64,000 bases of DNA from NCBI GenBank assembly GCA_040756575.1, contig JBFLYP010000008.1, positions 1-64,000 of the forward strand. Reading direction: 5' to 3'. A program made the translations under genes and the position numbers. Below, piece after piece: positions 9,614 through 17,156 of the stretch. Below the pieces are notes generated by a model, which saw only the letters and a list, made by a program, of their open reading frames with translations, searched no databases and was not told where the DNA came from. Every line of letters begins with the position of its first letter. Position 1 is the first letter of the stretch. The stretch is from DTYU01 sp040756575 (GTDB lineage Bacteria > Bacillota > Desulfotomaculia > Desulfotomaculales > Ammonificaceae).

Positions 9614-9949
9614 GTTTATGGAGGAGTGCCCCATGCGGCAAGCCGCAGGAACGAAGACTGAAAATGGGGCGAATAGACCCGTAAGTTGGTTGCTTAGATG
9701 CAGAAGGGTGACATAACGGAACGCGGTGAGGAGCGAGCAGTACAAGGAAGGCGCAGCCGGACGGGCCTGATTGGGAAGTGAAACGTGAGAAGTGAGAGCT
9801 ATGAAGAAAATTCGCGCAGCGAATTTCTCCCTTAGAAATCTCACCGCTAACCTCCCATATCCCACCTCTCAAATGGCGGCGAGCCTGACGCAGTAATGCG
9901 AAGCTTATCGCCGCGCCACACGGAAGAAGAACGCATTTATGGAGGAGTG
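9614..9949. repeat. Interspersed mosaic repeat, longest copy, bounded by 14-bp direct repeats
   Basis: TTTATGGAGGAGTG occurs at 9614-9627 and again at 9936-9949, immediately past the motB stop codon, like a target-site duplication around about 320 bp. Inside are segments found elsewhere in the window: ATGCGGCAAGCCGC and TGAAAATGGGGCGAATAGAC (also at 51528-51630), GACCCGTAAG...TTAGATGC and GAAGGCGCAGCCGGAC (also in 36755-36969), and AATGCGAAGCTTATCGCC (also at 52442). A perfect hairpin AAATTCGC-GCA-GCGAATTT lies at 9808-9826. No transposase is encoded, so it resembles a non-autonomous element; direction is unknown. Confidence 0.65.
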
Positions 9950-10759
9950 TCAAGGACTTTTTAAAGGTGTAATCTTGGGGTTTTCGTAAAAGAATTCCGG
10001 TAGCACCCCCGGTTCGACCTTTGTATACCGGGAGCGCAAAACCACAAAGTCCACCCTGCGGTTTTGCTGCCGGTTGGCTTCTGAATCATTCGGGGCGACG
10101 GGGCGGTATTCCCCGTACCCGGAGGCGGAGAGCCGTTCCGGCGGGAAGTTTGCGGAACGGAGTAATTCCTGAACGACGCTCGTAGCCCGGGCGACCGAAA
10201 GCTCCCAATTCGACGGAAAGCGCGCGGTATGGATGGGAAGGTTGCAGGTGTGGCCCTCAACACGAATGTAATTTTTAGTAGTCAGTAAAATCTGCCCCAC
10301 TTTCCTTACGATTTCCCTTGCCTGGGGGGTAAGATCAGCGGATCCCAACGGGAATAGTGCCGTGTCCTGAATACTGACGACGACGCCGCGCTCTTCAATC
10401 CTGGCACTAACGTGGGCGGCCAGCCCCTGCTCTTTCGCATATTTCTCAATTTGCTCCTTGATTTTCCGGAGTTGCATCTCTTCGGTTTCGCCGCCTATGG
10501 CGAATCTTGATTCTATCCGGTCTTGAGAAACCGGTGCGCCGGAGATGACGGACGGTCCTGCCCCTTCGAGGATCATTCCTGAACTCCCACCAAGGGCCTT
10601 GGCAAGCGATTCTGCAATACCGGCAAACTTTCGTGCGTCAATGTTGCTGAAAGTAAACAGTACGACAAAAAAAATCAGGAGCAGGGTTATGAGGTCTGCA
10701 TAAGTGATCAGCCACCGCTCGTGATTGGCCTCTTTAACCTCGCTTCTAGGCCGTTTCAT
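9950..10759 (-). CDS. motB: Flagellar motor stator protein MotB
   Basis: A 269-residue stator subunit that with MotA forms the ion channel driving flagellar rotation. The N-terminus has the single membrane segment with the conserved ion-binding aspartate in LITYADLITLLLIFFVV (about 19-35). The C-terminal OmpA-like peptidoglycan-binding domain (about 130-255) carries RVEGHTCNLPIH, SVARATSVV and NRRVDFVV. In most MotB/OmpA domains the second segment reads GHTD; here the aspartate is Cys. ATG 10759 overlaps the motA stop by 14 bases, so the pair is translationally coupled. The gene ends at the edge of an interspersed repeat. Confidence 0.95.
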   Translation of the reverse strand: MKRPRSEVKEANHERWLITYADLITLLLIFFVVLFTFSNIDARKFAGIAESLAKALGGSSGMILEGAGPSVISGAPVSQDRIESRFAIGGETEEMQLRKIKEQIEKYAKEQGLAAHVSARIEERGVVVSIQDTALFPLGSADLTPQAREIVRKVGQILLTTKNYIRVEGHTCNLPIHTARFPSNWELSVARATSVVQELLRSANFPPERLSASGYGEYRPVAPNDSEANRQQNRRVDFVVLRSRYTKVEPGVLPEFFYENPKITPLKSP

Positions 10760-11546
10760 AAGCCTCGCCTGCTTCCTTTTCGGCCTCAGCCTGCGCGCGC
10801 TGTTTTGACTTGAGGTAGGCCGTAAGCCGCTCCCGGATAAGAATCGGGTTGTTGCCGGCTTGCAGCGCCAGGAGGCCTTCGATCATCATCAAATAGGCGA
10901 TCTCTTCTTTTGCACTGAGGTTTTTGAGCCGGGATGCAATCGGGAAGTAGAAAACGTTGGCGCTGCTAACGCCGTACAGCGTTGCGGTAAAGGCCATTGC
11001 AATGGCGGGACCGAGCGATTCAGGATCCGAAAGGTTACTGAGCACGTGAATCAGCCCCATAACGGTACCGATAATGCCCATTGTAGGAGCATAGCCTCCA
11101 GCCTGGGTAAAGATCTCCTGTCCGAGTTTATGACGTTCCTGCATAGCGTACATCTCTGTCTCCATAATGCTGCGTACGACTTCGGGGTCGGTGCCGTCTA
11201 CCACCAACTGAACGCCCTTTCGCAGGAAGGGGGAATCGATATCCTTGAGCTGGTTCTCTAAATAGAGCAAACCCTCACGGCGGGCCTTTTCGGCTAATTC
11301 AACGATTTTCTCGATTAACTCCACCTGGTCCGTTGGTTTGCTGAAAAGGATTACCTTAAAAAGCTGGGGGATGAGCATTATTTCGTGAAGCGCGAATCCG
11401 GCCATCGTCGCACCTAAAGTACCGCCGAAAACTATCAGCATCGCTGACGGAGCTATCAGCATTGTTAAATGCCCGCCTTCTGTAAGGAACCCTATCAACA
11501 GCGAGGCTACACCGATCGTGATTCCCAAAATTGCTGCGAGATCCAA
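10746..11546 (-). CDS. motA: Flagellar motor stator protein MotA
   Basis: About 266 residues with the MotA/TolQ/ExbB four-membrane-segment layout: LAAILGITIGVASLLIGF near the N-terminus, LIAPSAMLIVFGGTLGATM, then the cytoplasmic loop with charged residues that contact FliG, and two closing segments (GGYAPTMGIIGTVMGLIHVL, IAMAFTATLYGVSSANVF). The full open frame begins upstream at 11618, but homologs begin at the LDLAAILG segment, so TTG 11546 is chosen; its ribosome site (GGCGGAG) is weak. It is transcribed divergently from cheW. Confidence 0.92.
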   Translation of the reverse strand: MDLAAILGITIGVASLLIGFLTEGGHLTMLIAPSAMLIVFGGTLGATMAGFALHEIMLIPQLFKVILFSKPTDQVELIEKIVELAEKARREGLLYLENQLKDIDSPFLRKGVQLVVDGTDPEVVRSIMETEMYAMQERHKLGQEIFTQAGGYAPTMGIIGTVMGLIHVLSNLSDPESLGPAIAMAFTATLYGVSSANVFYFPIASRLKNLSAKEEIAYLMMIEGLLALQAGNNPILIRERLTAYLKSKQRAQAEAEKEAGEAYETA

Positions 11547-11853
11547 GCTCCGCCCATCCTTTTGACAAATATCGCCTTTCTCCACTATTATTCGGCATAA
11601 ACCCGGGGGTTCCTTCATAGCCGGTGAAAATTTTCCACAGTTTTTGAGGCGCGGGAAGGTCCGTAGGCGAGTTCAGCAGATAACGGCCGGGATGGTAAGG
11701 CTTTTCAGCACTTCAGCGGGGGTAAAGTTGCCTGCCGGAACAGTCGATAAAACAGGAGAATAAAGCCATCGTAAGAAGGCATGTGGGTAACTCACGCGCT
11801 GAGCCGGAGGAGACGGTTGAAGCGGCCGGCCGGGAGTGGCAAGGGGGGAGAGC
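11547..11853. other. Divergent motA/cheW intergenic region
   Basis: About 307 bases between divergent operons. It holds a sigma-28-like promoter facing cheW (listed separately). I see no good match on the minus strand for motAB. No gene is supported; the minus-strand open frame across 11673-12185 is antisense to cheW and lacks family features. Confidence 0.5.
11723..11750 (+). promoter_or_regulatory. Candidate sigma-28 (FliA/SigD) promoter for cheW-cheA-cheB
   Basis: TAAA at 11723-11726, 16 bases, then GTCGATAA at 11743-11750. The established sigma-28 consensus is TAAA-N15-GCCGATAA. The match is one base off in the -10 element with a spacer one base longer. It lies about 100 bases ahead of the cheW start and points toward the chemotaxis genes, consistent with class III expression. 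Confidence 0.55.
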
Positions 11854-12351
11854 ATGGCCCAGAAGTTGGAGGCTGCAGGGAAAGAGGAACAAGTGGTTGT
11901 TTTCCGGTTAGATGACCAAACATACGGCTTGGATATTGCTGCGGTTTCTGAGATCATCCGAATGGAAAAAATTACCCACGTCCCGCGGGCGCCGGAATTT
12001 GTGGAAGGGGTAATAAACCTTCGAGGCAGGATCATCCCGGTGATTGATCTCCGTAAGCGTTTTGGATTAGCAAACGCAGAATATACACGCCAGAGCCGGA
12101 TCATTATCGTTGAAATAGCCGCGGTAACGGTCGGGATGATCGTTGACGCAGTTCTCGAAGTGCTGCGGATTCCGGTGGACAGCATAGAACCGCCTCCGGC
12201 GATGGTTGACGGAGTGGATGTTGCTTACCTGCGCGGAATTGCCCTTTGGGAGGGAAGAATGATCATCTTGCTCGATCTTGATAAAATACTGGCGAAATAC
12301 GAAAAGGAATCCTTAGAGGAAGCGGAGGCTGCGGCAGGGGTCACAGCTTAG
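11854..12351 (+). CDS. cheW: Chemotaxis coupling protein CheW
   Basis: About 164 residues; links chemoreceptors to the CheA kinase at the cell pole. It is a single CheW-like domain: VVVFRLDDQTYGLDI (about 14-28), PEFVEGVINLRGRIIPVIDLR (the conserved NLRG turn, about 50-68), and C-terminal RMIILLDLDKIL. ATG 11854 follows AAGGGGGGAGAG and is preferred over the in-frame start at 11836. It is followed by cheA and cheB and preceded by a sigma-28-like promoter. Confidence 0.95.
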   Translation: MAQKLEAAGKEEQVVVFRLDDQTYGLDIAAVSEIIRMEKITHVPRAPEFVEGVINLRGRIIPVIDLRKRFGLANAEYTRQSRIIIVEIAAVTVGMIVDAVLEVLRIPVDSIEPPPAMVDGVDVAYLRGIALWEGRMIILLDLDKILAKYEKESLEEAEAAAGVTA

Positions 12352-12469
12352 GGGGCACTGTGCGAAAAAGTTGACTTGTCAAACGAAACCAGTCGGCTAT
12401 TTACGGCACGAAGATTTGGTGCAAAAGCCGAGAGGCCGTTTGAGAAGGAGAAATGTGAGGTAGGTCCGG

Positions 12470-14548
12470 ATGTTCTCGGAGGCTGAAATCAGCGTTTTTT
12501 TGGACGAACTCGATGAAAAGATCCAGATTTTGAACGACAGCTTTCTCCTCATAGAGGAGGGGAAGGGCAACCCCCAGTTATTGCAGGAGATTTTCCGGGC
12601 TGCACATACGGTCAAGGGGTCTTCGGCGGTTATGGGTTACGACCGTATGTCGCGGCTTACGCATGAGATGGAGAACGTATTTGACCGCCTGCGCCAAGGA
12701 ACGCTTCGTATTTCAGAGGAACTGGTTGACCTTTTGTTTGATTCATTAGATGCACTAAAGTCCCTCCGGGATGAAATTACCGGCGGCGGTGGTCACGTTG
12801 ACATTGAAACCGTTGTAAGCAGGCTCCGGGAGTTTGCCGGCAGTCAAAATGACGAAGCTGATAAACCTGTTGCTACGGAAGAAGGTAAGACCGCTGCCGG
12901 CCACGCTTACGTTACTGAGGCGGAAGAAGAGGTCATCCGTGTTGCGCAGAGCCGGGGATTAAAGGCGCACCGGGTTCGTGTTCAGGTTGCCCCTGACTGC
13001 CGGATGAAGTCTGTCCGAGCATTCCTTGTTTTTGAAACCCTCGAGCAGTACGGGGAAATCATCAAGTCTGTGCCGCCTGCCGAGGATATTGAAAAAGGGG
13101 AGTACAGGGATGTCTTTGAGGTTATACTTCTTAGTCGCGAGGATTCAGGTACCATAAAAAATCTGTTGATGACGATTGCTGAGATTGAAGCGGTGACAAT
13201 CGAACTGATAACTCTTCCGGCGAAGCCGTCCGGCGATTTTGCGGTAAGCGACCTTGCAGAAAAAGGGACAAAACACGATGCTTTCCGCAAAACAGCCGGT
13301 TCGGCAGAAGCTAAAGAGCATGAAGAAACCCCCAAGCAGGCGAAGACTGTAAGGGTGGACGTGCAAAAACTTGATAATCTAATGAACCTGGTAGGCGAGT
13401 TGGTTATTGACCGCACTCGTCTTGACCGGTTTGTTGAGGTTTTCCAAAGCCGCTACGGTAAAAACGACTTGGTAGAGATGCTCAACGAAATATCAACCCA
13501 CCTCGGTCAGTTGACCAATCATCTCCAGGAAGAGGTTATGAAGGCTAGAATGCTGCCCATTGCGCAAGTTTTTGACCGGTTTCCACGGATGGTCAGGGAC
13601 CTTTCACATAAGCTGGGTAAACGGATTAATTTCATTGTGGAGGGGAAAGAGACGGAACTCGACCGAAACGTTATCGAGGTGATAAGCGATCCGCTGATTC
13701 ACCTGCTCCGGAACGCAGTAGACCATGGGATTGAGTATCCGGACGAAAGAGTGGCGGCAGGAAAACCGGAAGCCGGTACCATTCTCCTCAAGGCTTACCA
13801 CCAGGAAAACCACATAATTATCATCGCTGAGGATGACGGGCGGGGAATGGCTGTCGACAAAATTCGCCGCAAGGCTGTTGAGAAAGGTCTGGTTGACAAG
13901 GAGACTGCAGACCGGTTGCCGGACGGCGAGATACTTAATTTTGTTTTTTTACCGGGGTTTTCGCTATCGGAAGAAGTCACCGACCTTTCCGGTCGCGGTG
14001 TTGGCTTAGATGTAGTTAAGAAGCAGGTTGAGCGGATAAACGGCTTCCTCGAAATGTCCTCGGTCTTAGGGCAGGGAACGAAGTTTACCATTAAGTTGCC
14101 GCTGACCCTCGCCATCATTCGCGCGTTAATGGTGTCTGTAATGGGGCAGGTTTACGCTTTTCCTTTGGCCAATGTCATGGAAACGATGCACGTTTTCAGC
14201 AGTGATGTTAAAAGGGTGCGTAACTATGAGGTGATTGCGGTCCGGGGTAAAATACTGCCGCTCATTTGTTTGGCAGAATTATTTAATGGTCAGAGAATAC
14301 ACTCTCCGAGACTTTCAGTTGTGGTTGTCGGCATTGGCGAGCGCCGGGTGGGTGTGATAGTCGATGAGCTCTTAAGGGAGCAAGAGATCGTAATCAAGTC
14401 CCTGGGTAATTATTTGAGGCGCATTCCGGGCATTTCCGGGGCTGCCATCCTGGGCGACGGCGAGGTCGCGCTTATTATCGACGTAAGGGCACTTATGCGG
14501 GAATCTGCCCGCGAAATTGCAGAGGAGGCGGCTTATGCCGCAGATTAA
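12470..14548 (+). CDS. cheA: Chemotaxis sensor histidine kinase CheA
   Basis: A 692-residue kinase that autophosphorylates and passes phosphate to CheY and CheB. Domains: P1 Hpt with phospho-acceptor His46 in AAHTVKGSS; a P2-like response-regulator-docking domain (about 145-250); P3 dimerisation (RVDVQKLDNLMNLVGELV, about 298-315); P4 ATPase with N-box HLLRNAVDHGIE, G1 DDGRGM, G2 SGRGVGLD and GQGTKFTIKLPL; P5 CheW-like at the C-terminus. All kinase motifs are present. It overlaps cheB by 14 bases. cheY is not in this window, so the phosphate acceptor for motor control must be encoded elsewhere. Confidence 0.97.
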   Translation: MFSEAEISVFLDELDEKIQILNDSFLLIEEGKGNPQLLQEIFRAAHTVKGSSAVMGYDRMSRLTHEMENVFDRLRQGTLRISEELVDLLFDSLDALKSLRDEITGGGGHVDIETVVSRLREFAGSQNDEADKPVATEEGKTAAGHAYVTEAEEEVIRVAQSRGLKAHRVRVQVAPDCRMKSVRAFLVFETLEQYGEIIKSVPPAEDIEKGEYRDVFEVILLSREDSGTIKNLLMTIAEIEAVTIELITLPAKPSGDFAVSDLAEKGTKHDAFRKTAGSAEAKEHEETPKQAKTVRVDVQKLDNLMNLVGELVIDRTRLDRFVEVFQSRYGKNDLVEMLNEISTHLGQLTNHLQEEVMKARMLPIAQVFDRFPRMVRDLSHKLGKRINFIVEGKETELDRNVIEVISDPLIHLLRNAVDHGIEYPDERVAAGKPEAGTILLKAYHQENHIIIIAEDDGRGMAVDKIRRKAVEKGLVDKETADRLPDGEILNFVFLPGFSLSEEVTDLSGRGVGLDVVKKQVERINGFLEMSSVLGQGTKFTIKLPLTLAIIRALMVSVMGQVYAFPLANVMETMHVFSSDVKRVRNYEVIAVRGKILPLICLAELFNGQRIHSPRLSVVVVGIGERRVGVIVDELLREQEIVIKSLGNYLRRIPGISGAAILGDGEVALIIDVRALMRESAREIAEEAAYAAD

Positions 14549-15599
14549 AGTAATGGTGGATGATGACTCTGCGCTTGTGCGCCGGGTCGTCAGCAGGATG
14601 CTGGCTGATAATCCCGATATAGAGTTGGCGGGAACGGCGGCGAACGGGCTGGAAGCGCTGGAGAAAGTGCCTGAGGTTAAGCCGGACGTAATCGTTCTTG
14701 ACGTCGAGATGCCTGTAATGGACGGACTTGAGACGCTGCGCCGGTTGATGCAGACCCGGCCTGTGCCTGTAGTGATGCTGAGTGCTTTAACCCGGGCGGG
14801 CAGCCGGGCAACCCTCGAAGCGCTGGCCCTGGGTGCCGTTGACTTTATTCCGAAGCCCGCGAATCCCGCGGAACTTTCTTTAGTGAAAAGCGAGTTAGCG
14901 GCGAAGATTAAAACGGCCGCTGCTGTTTCTTTAAGGAATGTTATCCGGCGGGGGGGCAGGCCGGAGCAGGTACTCCCCGTGGCCGGGTTTAAATCATCAA
15001 GCGAAGTACACGGCCGCGAAAGGCGAGAGCTTGTGGTGATCGGCTGCTCGACAGGTGGACCGGCCGCCCTTCAGGAAATCATTCCTTCCCTGCCGGCGGA
15101 CCTTCCCGCCTGCATAGTCGTGGTACAGCACATGCCGGTCGGTTTTACCGGTGTCCTGGCGGAACACTTAGGGAAACTGTCTTCACTTATAGTAAGGCAT
15201 GCTAACGGCGGGGAGCCTGTTTCTCCGGGTCAGGTGCTGATTGCGCCTTCGGGATTTGATCTTTACTTTAGCGGTCGAGCCGGCAAGGCCAAGGTTAAGT
15301 TGGTTGCCGGAAATAATCCTCCGGTCCCTGGAGCTTTCCGTCCCTCCGTGGACAAAGTGATGGTTTCGGCGGCAGAGTTTTTCGGACCGAAGGTCTTAGG
15401 AGTGTTGTTGACCGGGATGGGGCGTGACGGGGCGCTGGGGATGCAAGAGATAAAAAGGAATAAAGGCCTGACTATTGCTGAAGCGGAAGAAAGTTGTGTT
15501 GTCTTTGGGATGCCTAAGGCGGCGATTGAATTAGGTGCTGTAGATAAAGTAGTGCCGCTTAAAGAGATTGCTCGGGAAATAGTCAACAAACTACAATAG
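14535..15599 (+). CDS. cheB: Chemotaxis response regulator / protein-glutamate methylesterase CheB
   Basis: About 354 residues; demethylates and deamidates chemoreceptors. The N-terminal receiver domain has the acidic pocket DDD (9-11) and phospho-acceptor Asp56 in VLDVEMPVMDG. The C-terminal methylesterase domain has the Ser172-His199-Asp298 triad in GCSTGGP, VVQHMP and GMGRDGA. ATG 14535 is chosen because AGAGGAGG lies 7 bases upstream and the residues then align with CheB N-termini. It overlaps the end of cheA. The sigma-28 promoter of flgM begins just past its stop codon. Confidence 0.96.
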   Translation: MPQIKVMVDDDSALVRRVVSRMLADNPDIELAGTAANGLEALEKVPEVKPDVIVLDVEMPVMDGLETLRRLMQTRPVPVVMLSALTRAGSRATLEALALGAVDFIPKPANPAELSLVKSELAAKIKTAAAVSLRNVIRRGGRPEQVLPVAGFKSSSEVHGRERRELVVIGCSTGGPAALQEIIPSLPADLPACIVVVQHMPVGFTGVLAEHLGKLSSLIVRHANGGEPVSPGQVLIAPSGFDLYFSGRAGKAKVKLVAGNNPPVPGAFRPSVDKVMVSAAEFFGPKVLGVLLTGMGRDGALGMQEIKRNKGLTIAEAEESCVVFGMPKAAIELGAVDKVVPLKEIAREIVNKLQ

Positions 15600-15604
15600 T
15601 AATA

Positions 15605-15631
15605 TAAAGAATCATTATTTTAAGCCGATTT
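15605..15631 (+). promoter_or_regulatory. Sigma-28 promoter of flgM
   Basis: TAAA (15605-15608), exactly 15 bases, then GCCGATTT (15624-15631), against the consensus TAAA-N15-GCCGATAA/T. It sits 36 bases upstream of the flgM start in the short cheB-flgM gap. FlgM inhibits sigma-28, so this is the expected autoregulatory arrangement. This is the best promoter match I found in the window. Confidence 0.75.
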
Positions 15632-15666
15632 AAAAGATAAAGGGTAAGTGAAAGGGCTGATGCCAT

Positions 15667-15966
15667 ATGAAGGTGGGACCGACCAACGGAACGGATATCC
15701 TGAAACTTTACGGCATCCAGCAGAAACAGGCCGGAGGAAAAGCAACTAAACCCGAGAAAGACAATCGCGTATCAGATAGTTTTGAGCCGTCTGCTGAAAT
15801 TCAGGAACTTCAGGGAGTAAAGGAACTGCTGCAGAAGCTGTCTGAGGTACGGGAAGACCTTGTAACAAGGCTTCGCAAAGAGATTGAGGACGGGACTTAT
15901 AAACCCGACCCTAAACAGATTGCAAAAGGCATTATCGAGGAGTTGCGGTTAGACCGGCGGTCTTAA
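15667..15966 (+). CDS. flgM: Anti-sigma-28 factor FlgM
   Basis: A 99-residue protein that holds FliA inactive until the hook is complete. The C-terminal sigma-binding part matches the family: VSDSFEPSAEIQELQGVKELL followed by the helical VREDLVTRLRKEIEDGTYKPDPKQIAKGI (about 58-88), with the N-terminus low in structure. Preceded by a sigma-28 promoter and closed by an intrinsic terminator whose stem begins inside the last codons, so it can be expressed as a single-gene unit between the chemotaxis and late flagellar genes. Confidence 0.93.
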   Translation: MKVGPTNGTDILKLYGIQQKQAGGKATKPEKDNRVSDSFEPSAEIQELQGVKELLQKLSEVREDLVTRLRKEIEDGTYKPDPKQIAKGIIEELRLDRRS

Positions 15967-15979
15967 CCGCCGGTTTTTT
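15953..15979 (+). terminator. Intrinsic terminator after flgM
   Basis: Stem ACCGGCGG (15953-15960) pairs with CCGCCGGT (15967-15974) around a six-base loop TCTTAA that includes the flgM stop codon, followed by a run of T. A compact, perfect stem with a U-tract. Confidence 0.85.
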
Positions 15980-16038
15980 AATGGAAAGGGTTCATTTCAC
16001 GCTTTTCAATCTCTTACCCGGAAAAAGGGAGATGGCGG

Positions 16039-16512
16039 ATGGAAGCGGTTGTAAAGTTAATATCGCTCCTTGAAAAGCAGGGTGCAGTGATCAAAGATCT
16101 TATTACAGTAACTGAGGCGGAGATAAGAGCCCTCGCCTTCGGTGACCAGGAGGGTATCCTTGACGTGGTCGGGAGGCAGGAGCGGTTGACCTCCGTGCTT
16201 GTCGGGTTGGAAAAAAAGAGGTACGCGGTGCAGCAGGTGTTAGAGAAAGAACTGTCCTTGCCGGAGGGTTGCACACTTAATGAGTTATTAAAGTTTTTAC
16301 CGGCTAAATTCAGAGGTGCGCTGGAAGCCTTAAACAAACGTCTCGAACGGGACGTTTCTTTGCTATTGATGCTTCAATCCCGCTTGTATCTTTTGCTCCA
16401 GCATGCCTTGACGATGGAGGAAACGGTCGCGTGCATTTTATCCCGTGCATGCCTGAGAGAGGGTAACAGTTGTTTAAGCCGGCAACTGAGTTTTATCAAC
16501 CAGTCGGTGTAA
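16039..16512 (+). CDS. flgN: Flagellar export chaperone FlgN
   Basis: A 157-residue helical protein of the FlgN type: LISLLEKQGAVIKDLITVTEAEIRAL at the N-terminus, then a QERLTSVLVGLEKKR segment and a long helical C-terminus. FlgN binds the C-termini of hook-associated proteins FlgK and FlgL and delivers them to the export gate; flgK and flgL lie just downstream. GAAAAAGGGAGATGGCGG before the ATG serves as ribosome site. Identification rests on the helical pattern plus position between flgM and flgK. Confidence 0.82.
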   Translation: MEAVVKLISLLEKQGAVIKDLITVTEAEIRALAFGDQEGILDVVGRQERLTSVLVGLEKKRYAVQQVLEKELSLPEGCTLNELLKFLPAKFRGALEALNKRLERDVSLLLMLQSRLYLLLQHALTMEETVACILSRACLREGNSCLSRQLSFINQSV

Positions 16513-16615
16513 TATTGGGATGTGGCTAAGTGACAGCTTTTACCTTCAACACGGCAGGTGAAGTTTACCAGCCGGGTAGTCTTACGGTACCGGTGCATCA
16601 GGGGGGTGGTTCGGG

Positions 16616-16966
16616 ATGAGAGTCGGTGCAGGTGGTCTACAGTCGCAGGTTATGTTTGAACTCGACCAGGTACGGAAGGAAGTAATGTTGCGCACCGAGC
16701 ACCAGGTAAGAACCGGAGAAGTTCCAGAATTAAACCGCAGTATCCCGGAGGGAGAGCAACTGGTCCGTCTGGTGGAACAGCTTAACACCGCGGCCGCATT
16801 TGCCGATTACCCCTATCGTCTTCGGGCTGAACGAGCTAAAGACGGGGTAAGAGTCTACCGCTATCTTGAAAAAGACCGGGAACAGGGTGAGGAGGAACTG
16901 TCTCCTGAGGATTTTTTTAAGGTATGGCGTGAACTTCGGCAACACAGCTTGGACGAAAGCATTTAG
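16616..16966 (+). CDS. FlaG-like small flagellar protein
   Basis: A 116-residue protein with no strong family assignment. The segment EQLVRLVEQLNTAAAF...YRLRAERAKDGVRVYRYLEKD...LSPEDFFKVWREL follows the FlaG pattern of a VEKLN helix, a two-strand stretch and a closing PEEFL helix, and aligns loosely with the clear FlaG at 24025. The usual GEVIREIPP turn is degenerate. It lies between flgN and flgK, where some Clostridia carry a small uncharacterised gene. ATG follows GGGGGGTGGTTCGGG. Probably a diverged FlaG paralog; function unknown. Confidence 0.5.
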   Translation: MRVGAGGLQSQVMFELDQVRKEVMLRTEHQVRTGEVPELNRSIPEGEQLVRLVEQLNTAAAFADYPYRLRAERAKDGVRVYRYLEKDREQGEEELSPEDFFKVWRELRQHSLDESI

Positions 16967-17156
16967 GGCGTAAACTTTTACGGCGTTAAGGTGTTAAGTC
17001 CAAAGTTCCCCGCAAAATGGAAAGAAAATATTTTTAAATTTTGGTTCCGGCTTGTCCGGGTTAGGTTTTTGACCTGAATTCGTTCTTTATTAGCTTTGAG
17101 CTTCAAACCTCGAACATAAAACGTAGAACACGGAACGTTAAACGGGTGGCGATACT
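16967..17156. other. flgK leader with degenerate AACGT repeats
   Basis: A 190-base gap. It is AT-richer than its surroundings near 17020-17045 and carries loosely repeated CGAACAT, ACGTAGAAC and GGAACGTTAAAC words at 17113-17145, ending just before the flgK start. No promoter with both boxes is visible, and the flgK ribosome site is weak. Confidence 0.45.

Noticed and set aside
9450..9953. 167-codon minus-strand open frame
   Set aside because: Covers the interspersed repeat; composition and words come from the repeat, not from a protein family.
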